A stretch of 64,000 nt of DNA from positions 1 through 64,000 of the forward strand of contig JASANG010000120.1 in NCBI GenBank assembly GCA_030248215.1, in the 5' to 3' direction. The DNA is from Enoplolaimus lenunculus. Lineage: Eukaryota; Nematoda; Enoplea; Enoplida; Thoracostomopsidae. Of this stretch, positions 56,391 to 64,000 are shown piece after piece (the first letter of the stretch is position 1; each line of letters starts with the position of its first letter). Under the pieces are notes generated by a model. The model was not told the origin of the DNA. It saw only the letters and a program-made list of their open reading frames with translations, and did not search any database. The translations under genes and the position numbers were made by a program.

Positions 56391-57125
56391 TGTCCCAAGT
56401 GTCTCATCTGTCCCAACTGTCCCATCTGTCCATCTGTCCCATTTGTCCCATCTGTCCCAACTATCCCACCTGTCCCAACTATCCCAACAGTCCCATCTGT
56501 CCCGTTTGTCCCAACTGTCCATCTGTCCAATCTGTCCCATTTGTCGCATCTGTCCCAACTAGCCCATCTGTCCCAACTATCCCGTCTGTCCCGTTTCTCC
56601 CAACTGTCCCATTTGTCCCAACTGTGCCATTGTCCGAACTGTCCCATCTGTCCAATCTGTCCCATCTGTCGCAACTGTCCCATCTATCCCAACTGTTCCA
56701 TCTGTCGCAACTGTTCCAACTGTCCATCTGTCCAAACTGCCCCAACTGTCCCATCTGTCCAAACTGACCCAACTGTCCAAACTGCCCCAACTGTCCCACT
56801 GTCTCATATGTCCCAACTGTTCCATCTGTCCCATCTGTTCCAACTGTCCATCTGTCCCATCTGTCCAAACTGTCCCATCTGTCCAAACTGCCCCATCTGT
56901 CCAAACTGTCCCATCTTTCCCAACTGTCCCATATCTGTCCCAGCTGTCTCATCTGTCCTAACTGTTCCATCTGTCCCATCTGTCACAACTGTTCCAACTG
57001 TCCCTCTGTCCCATCTGTCCCACCTGTCCCATCTGTCCAAACTGTCCCACCTGTCCAAACTGCCCCATCTGTCCCATCTGTCCCACTGTCTCAGTTGTCC
57101 CAACTACTGTCCCGCTGTCCCAATT
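56381..57125. repeat. Minisatellite of about 740 bp, unit near CATCTGTCCCAACTGTCC
   Basis: A roughly 9-10 base unit (CTGTCCCAT or CTGTCCCAA) is repeated about 75 times with small changes and higher-order alternation. Because the unit length is close to a multiple of three plus one, all frames on both strands stay open, giving spurious CPICPNCP-like and WDRWDSWD-like peptides of up to 261 residues. These are not genes. Confidence 0.93.
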
Positions 57126-57603
57126 ATATATTTTGCATGTACTCCTGGTACATTGCTGTCCCGGGAAAATGGGACGGCCTTTAGGGTAACATTGGCCCGT
57201 TTTCCAGTTTTACCGAAACAGGCCTGTCTCATTTTCCCGTTTCCCCAGCGAAAATTTACAGCTGTCCCGTTTGCCCGACACAAGGCTGCCTCATATTCCC
57301 ATCTGCCCGTAATGCTGTCAGCATGAGCGTGAATTTGCCCTAATTAACTCCTGTGTCTTGCTGTCCCGTTTGAAAACGGGACGCCCCTTAAAGTAAAATC
57401 GTCAGTAAGTAATTTTGGTCGTGAGAAAACATTGTTGCTGTAATATACTTCCGGCAATGAAAAAACCATAACCAAGTGACGATTTGTCGGAGCTGGATAT
57501 AAGGATGCACCCAGGTGCGAAGGCAAATTCCTTGAATAAAATATATGTTAACTAATATTATAATGCTTAAGTTTTAAACGGATAGTAACAAAACGTAAAC
57601 AGA
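57126..57603. repeat. CTGTCCC/TTTTCCC repeat and spacer
   Basis: About 57150-57330 has imperfect units with CCTGTCTCATTTTCCCG, CCAGCGAAAATTTACAGCTG and GGACGGCC, like 52555-52745. The remaining bases to 57603 show no supported feature. Confidence 0.5.
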
Positions 57604-57687
57604 TTCTGTAGTGACCCGAACAAGATAAGGAGGGGTCCCCATTTCGAGTCCAAATCAATAAGAGGCCGCAGCCCTAATAAAAGTCCG

Positions 57688-57839
57688 GACCAGTGTAAAG
57701 AACTGGGGCAAAACAGTATTATAAGCATATTCCTAAGCCTTAGCCAAGCAAAAAATTGTCTAAAGCTAGTGTAAAGTTTAAACTTACTCTTTTCTAGTCC
57801 CACAGAAAAACGGCCCGCCCCTGATGTTTACATGGAACA
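57688..57839. mobile_element. TTAGGC-bearing element with a visible target duplication
   Basis: It is flanked by AAAGTCCG on both sides (57680-57687 and 57839-57846, overlapping the drawn end by a base), where uninterrupted copies have the sequence once. Its ends are GACCAGTGTAAAGAACTGGG and GCCCCTGATGTTTACATGG; the array is reduced to CCTAAGCCTTAGCC. An 8-bp duplication is typical of hAT transposons. Confidence 0.8.
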
Positions 57840-58029
57840 AAGTCCGTAAGCGATAAAGTACCTAAACTCTAATTTGAGTGCATCAATGTCAAATATCCCT
57901 AAACTGTAGAGCATAAATAACTCCAGTACTAAATAAAGTTGAGTTCAAAGATTTAAAGCATATTTAAGCTTGAAACTACATTCCTAAGTTGATACAAGAT
58001 ATGTTTAATTCAACGGATAGTTGCAATGC

Positions 58030-58195
58030 TACGTTAAGCAGTACCATTTGAAGCCCTTCACGAAAAATTTGCTGCAGGTACGGTGGGCCTCAAACAAACG
58101 ACGTACGGATTACAGGTCCGCTGCTCAAACCAGAGCTACGCAGCCATGCAAACTTTTCGCTACAATGCTCTATATGCCATAAGTTTTGGTACTAC
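58030..58195 (-). mobile_element. tRNA-Thr-like insert (SINE or tRNA pseudogene)
   Basis: On the minus strand GTAGCTCTGGTTTGAGCAG is D-arm-like, and GCGGA-CCTGTAA-TCCGT forms a five-pair anticodon stem with a seven-base loop reading TGT (Thr). The T arm (GTTTG against CCCAC) and the acceptor stem do not pair well, so it is not a working tRNA. The insert ends in GTACCA and TGGTAC, inverted to each other. Confidence 0.5.
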
Positions 58196-58326
58196 AAGAT
58201 ACAGTAACGAAGGGCGACGGAGGTTGGGTTAAAAATAAGTAACACTCCAAACCGAATAACAAGGGGTACCCTCTGGAGAGGCCAAATAAATATCAGTACT
58301 TACTTAGGCTTCGGGCCACTACAGTA

Positions 58327-58625
58327 GTGATCAAAATAAAACAAACGAAAATTGAAGTAGAAATTTTGCAAAGATGTTTTTATTTTCCTGTCAGCTGAAT
58401 TGAGGCATGCAATTCGGAGAGAGTCAATTTGACTCACCATTTTTTGCAGAGTACAGACCCACCACAATCCGGGACGGCCCTAAAAGTAACATGGGCTACG
58501 TTTTGGATGAATTTCACAATTTTCAGTTCATATCGAACAATTGCAGCATATAGACAATGAAAAATTGTGCGATGTATACGTGATTTTATTTTTTCACAAC
58601 GGAAGCTCCGAAACACGTTTATTGA
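58327..58625. repeat. Dispersed repeat copy with an inserted half element
   Basis: ATCAAAATAAAACAAACG, GAATTGAGGCATGCAATTC and GAACAATTGCAGCATAT match the family near 10590 and 23315. It is interrupted at about 58408-58500 by GAGTCAATTTGACTCACCAT and TTTTTTGCAG, half of the element at 38110-38232, and by a CCTAAAAGTAACATGGGC terminus. Confidence 0.55.
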
Positions 58626-59745
58626 AGCCGCAAATCAAAATATGACACATACGTACAAAGCTAAAAGTCAGACAAGTTTTACGCAGTTCAGATTATAATG
58701 CAAACTGCGAAATTAATAGAAATCAATAAAGCATAAATAAAGCTAAGCTAAGTTCTTTCCTTAATCTGTCTAAAAACGCATTGTGTACAATTTTCGCCAA
58801 AAATGATATTTTTCACCATTCAGGTTTTACCTAACAACTGCTGTGATGTTGTGAATTTGAAATTCCAGGTTTGAGACAGAATTCAGAAGTCTACAATAGA
58901 ATACAATCTTTTGCTAATGCCAAATGCTCTATGCACATTTATTAAGCATGTAATTTTAAAACGAAATTATACTCTGCTACGGACACAAATCTACACGTAT
59001 ATATGCATGACAAAAAGTGATCACACTATGCTGTTCTTTCAGCTACAAATGCATTAAACAAGCAAACTCTCCATTAAATATTGGAGCTGCTAGTTTGTTG
59101 TAGGAATGTGCCGACACTAAAATTTTTGTTGACACCGATTTTTATTTTGAAAATATTACGATGCTGAACCGATGCCGATTCAATTTTAACACACGATAAT
59201 GCTTAAAGAACACATTGGATGCTATATTACATCATTATGCGAAGACTTAAACTCTTACCACCATTACCGATTATAATTTTATGAGAACTGTTGTTCACTT
59301 CAAATATTTTTAAAACACAAACCAAAGAGAGATAAGAGTTTCAATGATAAGCCAAAATGATATACGCCAGCAAGTCAAATTCATACCATTCCAACTAACT
59401 GTTATGTACAAAAAGTATCGGTAAAGAAGCAGCAATACATTTGTAGTGCCGATGCTCACGAAAAGTGCTATTACCGATGCAGATTAATCGGCACGGCCCA
59501 GTGTGTTGCTCTTGCCACAATTCAGGCTTTACCGGTTGTTTCACAATCTTCGTGTTAGTTTTTGATTAAGCTTACCGTAATAAGCTCGTGAATAATAGTA
59601 CCTACGCAAATTACTTTTTTTACACGAACGTCTGGAAGTAAGTAAGTATCAAAGCACCACAGACACTAAAAGCGACCTACAAACATTAAAGCATAAATAA
59701 GCCACGTTACAGCTCTTGTACACTTTCTCCAACACATGAGGGTAA
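58626..59745. other. Intergenic, one possible element
   Basis: About 59095-59510 is bounded by AATGTGCCGACACTAAAA and a reverse-like AATCGGCACGGCCCAGTG, with GATGCCGATTC-type words inside, and may be a hAT-type miniature element. The rest is AT-rich. No gene is supported. Confidence 0.35.
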
Positions 59746-59749
59746 GGCT

Positions 59750-60511
59750 AAAGCCCTATTCACACGTGCAAGTTTTTGCAGTAAAAACTTGCACGTGCAA
59801 CTTGCATGTGCAAGTTTGGTCACAAAGCAGATTTGAAGTTCTTGCAGCTGCAAATTATTCATTAGAATTCATGTGATTAAATTTAGTTCGCACGTGTGAA
59901 CGCCGTCGCAAATCGCTCGAATTTCCTGCACTTGCATTTTCATTTACCAATCAAAAGACATGTTGCGGAGCGCCTTTTGAATTAATTCAGACTTATTGAA
60001 TTTATTCAAGAAGTGTGAATTAATTCAAACATCTAACTTGTTTGATATTTCGCAACCGACCGCGAAAGTCATGGGACTAGTTTTAAATTTTTAGGCATTA
60101 AATAAAAATTGCATCGCGATGAAAACTTTTTCAAGTCAAGAAATTTCGAGTATAACGTTCTTTGCGCATGAATGTTTCTTACAACTGAATCTTGCAGCTG
60201 CAAGTTTTTTGAAAAATTCATTCGAAGAACTTGCAGCTGCAAGTTATTCATGATTAATATATGCGAAGAATTAATTCGTAGGTATGAATAGTCCTGCAGC
60301 TCGAATGCATTTATCATCATCGGCTAAACTGATAGATTATGCGTTATGTTTGATATTTATTGCAGTGGTCTGCAAATTATTCACATAAATGCATGTCAAG
60401 ATTAAGAATGAAAGTTATGATTCTTTACAAATACTTGCAGCTGCAAGTATTTCGTGCAAGTTGCAGATGCAAGTTCTCGCGGCCAAAACTTGCACGTGTG
60501 AATAGGGCTTT
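59750..60511. mobile_element. 762-bp inverted-repeat element with CTTGCAGCTGCAAG palindromes
   Basis: AAAGCCCTATTCACACGTGC and AAGTTTT at the left match CAAAACTTGCACGTGTGAAT and AGGGCTTT at the right. Inside, ACTTGCAGCTGCAAG-type palindromes occur at least four times (about 59840, 60193, 60230, 60435) together with GAATTAATTC words. It sits between pieces of a short TTAGGC element (GGTAAGGCTAAAG before, TTTAGGCTTAGACGACAGC after). Confidence 0.85.
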
Positions 60512-60661
60512 AGGCTTAGACGACAGCTTAGGCTTATACGCATACACTAACGCTCAGCATAGGAAAGCCATGTCCTAACCGTAGCCGTGAATGTGGCAGA
60601 AACGTGTATATGAGCCAAACTTGCATGCGTGAATAACGCATTTACATATCGGTACAAACTT

Positions 60662-60928
60662 TTATTTGAGCAATTTATTAAAACATTCATGGCAATATGG
60701 CTTCGACTCGTGTTCTTTAAATGTGCCTTTGTTCAACGGCCGCGTACAAAACGAGCATGTAAAATGTTCCGGATGAAACTTTTTCCGCATCGCAGTTACA
60801 CATCTTCCTGCGATTGGCTGAGAGCATTGCGCGCACACTGAGCCACGTTGTGCGTGATAGTGTGTTTCGCAGTACGGCGCTCCGCCATGATCAAAGAACG
60901 AGCCGCCGGTGAATGGCCGTCGACAATC
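60662..60928 (-). CDS. pxl-1: Paxillin, terminal coding exon (end of LIM3 and all of LIM4)
   Basis: The exon starts after a TATCCTTTAG acceptor (exon base 60928) and ends in a TAA at 60662-60664, giving 88 residues. It opens with [20 protein letters not shown], the second half of LIM3, followed by [59 protein letters not shown] and HECFNKLLK. The Cys and His zinc ligands of LIM4 are all present. These blocks are diagnostic of paxillin/Hic-5 ([40 protein letters not shown]). Paxillin is a focal-adhesion adaptor; the LIM domains target it to attachment sites, in nematodes to muscle dense bodies. Upstream exons lie at higher coordinates and none is recognised before the window ends, so the preceding intron exceeds 3 kb. 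Confidence 0.95.
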   Translation of the reverse strand, partial: DCRRPFTGGSFFDHGGAPYCETHYHAQRGSVCAQCSQPIAGRCVTAMRKKFHPEHFTCSFCTRPLNKGTFKEHESKPYCHECFNKLLK

Positions 60929-63900
60929 CTAAAGGATACATCAGATACAAACTGCTGTTCATACTAGAGTTGCCACATTTAAAAACAAATACCCAAGCCA
61001 TTCGCCCATACTTCGCTCACCGTTGATATTCACAACCTGTTTTCCGTCGAACACCCCTTAATGTATGCCCATTGCGTTGACTGGTTATGAAAATACCGTA
61101 AATATTTATCGCAATTTTCATCTCAGCTTCTCGTTAACGAATATGGCTTAAGATTTGTACTTTTCTACCAAGAATCGAATTGGAATTTGACAAGCTGTTT
61201 ACAACTACACATAATGGTGGTGTTGCTCCATACAACAGTAAGTCTACTGTTTTATTAGGCTGACGTACAGCACCTATCGATTTTTGCCCATTATTTTCCA
61301 TACTTCAAATGAATGTGAGGTCAGAGGGCAATACCTAAATAGCAAACGGAAACAATATTAAATTTATTGCGGTAAATTCGTAAGTAACTGCACTTGCATG
61401 AACAAGACCTACTACCTCGCCAAGTATATAATTTGTAAAGATTTAATTTTTTACAAAAAATTGCACATATTCAAGTTTACATGCACTTAAAGTTTAGTTT
61501 TAGATATACGCAACCAATACATTCGTACAACCATTGGGTGTGATTTGCATATTTCGCACGCTGCATTTACTAAAACATTTAAGTAAGTAAGTAACTCCAG
61601 TCAATATTTTACAATACCTATGCTACTCGGCAGGGAGCAACGTATATCTAAATCCGGCTCCGGTATTATAAGTTTCCGCAATATTTACCGCTAGAAAGTA
61701 TTCCGTAACTCTGTATTACAGCTATTTATGACCAAAACTGCAATCTGTCACAGTGACTTTTGTTCGAGATGACAGACTAACCATACTTCTTGCACAGTTA
61801 ATTTAAGGTTTGCTTTTGATTGAAATATTCACTATAATATCCGGGTCCGGTATCCGTCTCCGGCCGAATATTTTACTAATCGGCTTAGTATTTTTAATAT
61901 GTGGTTGCACCCTTCTAGTCCATGGTGAACACAGCACACTTATGCTTATTAATGCAAGCCACTAGCATTCGCCATTAATAGGTATTTAATGTGAGGACAA
62001 ATCTAATATAGAATTAAACCTTGTTACAATTTAGTACAATATATAGTTTCTTTAACGATAGCTAATGCCATGCATCTATAAATAACAACAAATATGCACT
62101 ACGTTTCTCTACCTGCCGTGTTCTGAATTCAGGTAAATAACGTGGAATTATCCACCGCTCGCTACCTGTTTTAAGCCTTATTTAAAATACCCGAAGCAAC
62201 ACACGAATTTTTTTATCTAGAAGCAAAAACCAACATTAGCAGCTTTGGCATGTATATCAGTAGCTAAACTACGTAATTTTATAGCTAAACGACGTAATTT
62301 TAAAGAAAGCTAGTTATATTAACAAAGACGAAGAGTTCAAAGGATAACAAGCGGAAGTCAACAGCACAAACATTACAGCGGCACAAGGGAGCAATCAAAA
62401 CGCGCAGACCCGCGCAACCAACCAAGCCCAATTGAATAAACATTGTTGTTTATACAAAACTTAATTAAAAGTTAGCTATGTATTTTCGAAAGCCAATCGT
62501 CAATCAGTTCGGGTGTAAACCGATATCCGGCTTCGGCTTCGGAAAAAAACGACATCCGGCTCCGGTATTTTAATTTGCCGGATGTTTTTGGAAAACTTCA
62601 TAAAATTGAAACCAACATTTGTCTTTATGCCAACTACCGTGGAACTGATTGACTTAGTTCTAGATATTTTTCTTTGTCATACAAGTAATATAAATGTTTG
62701 CATGTACAACTGTACACTTATTTATCTTTATTGGGTTACAATAACGCTGGAAAACCTGATAACAATAACCAGTGTTATTTGAGGGGCGTAACAGTATATA
62801 TCTCAGCATATGTTTATTATTCAAAAGGCTATGTCTATACATCAGCGCTCAAGTAAGCCTATAACTAAGCCTAAGCCTTAGCATAAATAATAGGATTCCG
62901 GTATTTTGTGGTATCCGGTCGCACCCTAGAGTATATAAAGTGTCAATAAAGCGAGCAAATCGATAACACACAAGTTATACACTGACCGAAGTCAAATTCC
63001 TACGAAAAACTGTTGCATAAAACGCAAAGTTAAAACCAATTGAACTTGTCAAATATCTGCAGTGCAGGGACGTAGCCAGTGTTTTTAGCATTGCTAATTC
63101 AAATTTCTAAATTACCAACCGTTATAGCTGCTATAACCGCCGGCTAAAAATAAGGAAAGACGCCTTTAACCCTCAAATCGCCTTTGATATGCCTCCGCCG
63201 CCATGCAATGGCCAGGTACTCGATTAGCAATGCTAAATCATTATACTATCCCAACGAAATCCTACGTAAATATTGCAAAAAGTTCTATGTCTACTAGTTG
63301 CGCTAAACACCGCAAGATGACACACCACGTGCAATAATCACCTAACAGTTGCAAATAGTACAGAAGATTGAAATCGATCGACAGACACACAGGCCACTGC
63401 CAGTAAACCACCGTTGACAATGAAGAAACCGTCAGTAACGGAAACCCCCGAAATACCAAGAAGTTAACACCAGCTTGCTATTTTAGGAAATAATTCGATT
63501 AATGCAATTTTTGTAGCAGTTCAAATGAATCAATGTTTACAATAGGCGTTATAATTTTAAACTTGTTTAACCTCGAACTGTTAAAATATCAAAAATATAT
63601 GTTATTTAACTCTATAATACGGATACAGATAATCTTTAAGCATAAAATTGAGTAATCGTTATATCTATCCGTACCTGACAGCAAGGTGTATATACTTTGC
63701 AAAATATTTAGGTATTTACAGACAGAAATGAATAGGCATTATGGTCTTAAAGGCAGTTTTAGGTTTAAGCGATTAATAAAGACACCGAACATTATCCTAA
63801 CACAATGCTAATACAAATACTGCGAATACTATATATTTACATAACATAACAACATATCAGTGATGACCCGGGGCCAAGTATTCAGCCGGAACAAGAGCAA

Positions 63901-64000
63901 GGAACCAGGACTCCGCTATTGCATACCAATATACAGTTTAATTAATATTACAGTTATCTTTATTCATAGTATAGCATTTGATTTTTAATTTTAAGTAACT
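60929..64000. other. Paxillin intron or flank, repeats only
   Basis: No further LIM exon is seen on the minus strand. About 61630-61900 and 62510-62935 hold words such as CCGGCTCCGGTATT, ATATCCGGGTCCGGTATCCG and GGTATCCGGTCGCACCCTAG, probably hAT-type miniature elements. A short CCTAAGCC array lies at about 62855-62885. A GC-richer block at about 63858-63935 (GACCCGGGGCCAAGTATTC) is unassigned. Confidence 0.45.

Larger units (their letters stand above)
57604..58326. mobile_element. GACCCGAATAAG miniature element carrying two nested insertions
   Basis: The outer ends are TTCTGTAGTGACCCGAACAA and GGGCCACTACAGTA. The family interior is interrupted at 57688-57839 by a TTAGGC-bearing element and at about 58030-58195 by a tRNA-like insert. 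Together the outer pieces reconstruct the layout, about 400 bp, seen in complete copies at 40163 and 48115. Confidence 0.8.

Noticed and set aside
56303-57326. Several long overlapping frames on both strands in the TGTCCC minisatellite
   Set aside because: They arise because the short repeat unit lacks stops in any frame; the peptides are simple repeats and no start, splice or family signal exists.
58069-58150. Functional tRNA-Thr(UGU) on the minus strand
   Set aside because: The anticodon arm is good but the T arm and acceptor stem do not pair, and it is inside a recent insert in a mobile element.
60629-60841. 70-residue plus-strand frame
   Set aside because: It is the antisense shadow of the paxillin LIM exon.
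1-64000. CRISPR arrays, bacterial operons or riboswitches
   Set aside because: Gene structure, introns and repeats are eukaryotic; no regular repeat-spacer array is present.

Overview
The window looks like a piece of a nematode genome, most likely from the basal (Dorylaimia, mermithid-like) side of the phylum. Three things point there. The nematode telomere unit TTAGGC occurs in many short interstitial arrays. The recognisable genes match nematode genes: a vesicular acetylcholine transporter (UNC-17), a stomatin-SCP2 protein (UNC-24), a nematode-style long-tailed globin and paxillin. The gene structures have many small exons with GT-AG introns. The DNA is AT-rich and gene-poor, and much of it is dispersed short elements with terminal inverted repeats. 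Species assignment is inference.

Layout. 1-5614 is an almost perfect large palindrome (about 2 kb arms, 1.6 kb spacer) that starts at the first base of the window. 6280-10184 (+) is a five-exon RIB43A-family gene for a ciliary doublet-microtubule protein. 10983-13815 (-) is the 3' part of a convergent gene whose first visible exon resembles TM2-TM3 of Ctr copper transporters and whose other exons encode a long Ser/Lys/Thr-rich tail. 13.8-20.3 kb is repeat-rich intergenic DNA. 20329-21873 (+) is a single-exon globin with an acylation-type N-terminus and a polyglutamine tail. 21.9-35.4 kb is intergenic, with a G-rich block carrying four similar hairpins near 25.5-25.7 kb and a cluster of one miniature-element family at 26.6-28.2 kb. 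35474-42797 (+) is a ten-exon unc-24/STOML1 gene whose exon phases all agree. 42.8-49.8 kb is intergenic. 49810-51465 (+) is the single-exon unc-17/VAChT gene. 52769-55732 (-) is an open RTE-type LINE, followed by a TGTCCC minisatellite and nested short elements. 60662-60928 (-) is the last coding exon of paxillin. The remainder is repeats.

The host genes are not one operon. Two (unc-17, globin) are intronless in their coding part; the others have introns loaded with short inverted-repeat elements. In C. elegans unc-17 and unc-24 are both on chromosome IV, so their proximity here may be old linkage. unc-17 is normally nested in the first intron of the choline acetyltransferase gene; no ChAT coding exon is recognisable in the 12.5 kb downstream.

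The most notable points are: a RIB43A gene in an apparent nematode, apparently missing its middle third; TTAGGC arrays carried inside short mobile elements, two of which abut 3' splice sites with the CCTAAG strand in sense; the four hairpins whose stems keep pairing while their sequence changes; and the terminal palindrome with a G-depleted loop. All boundaries of dispersed repeats were read by eye and are approximate.
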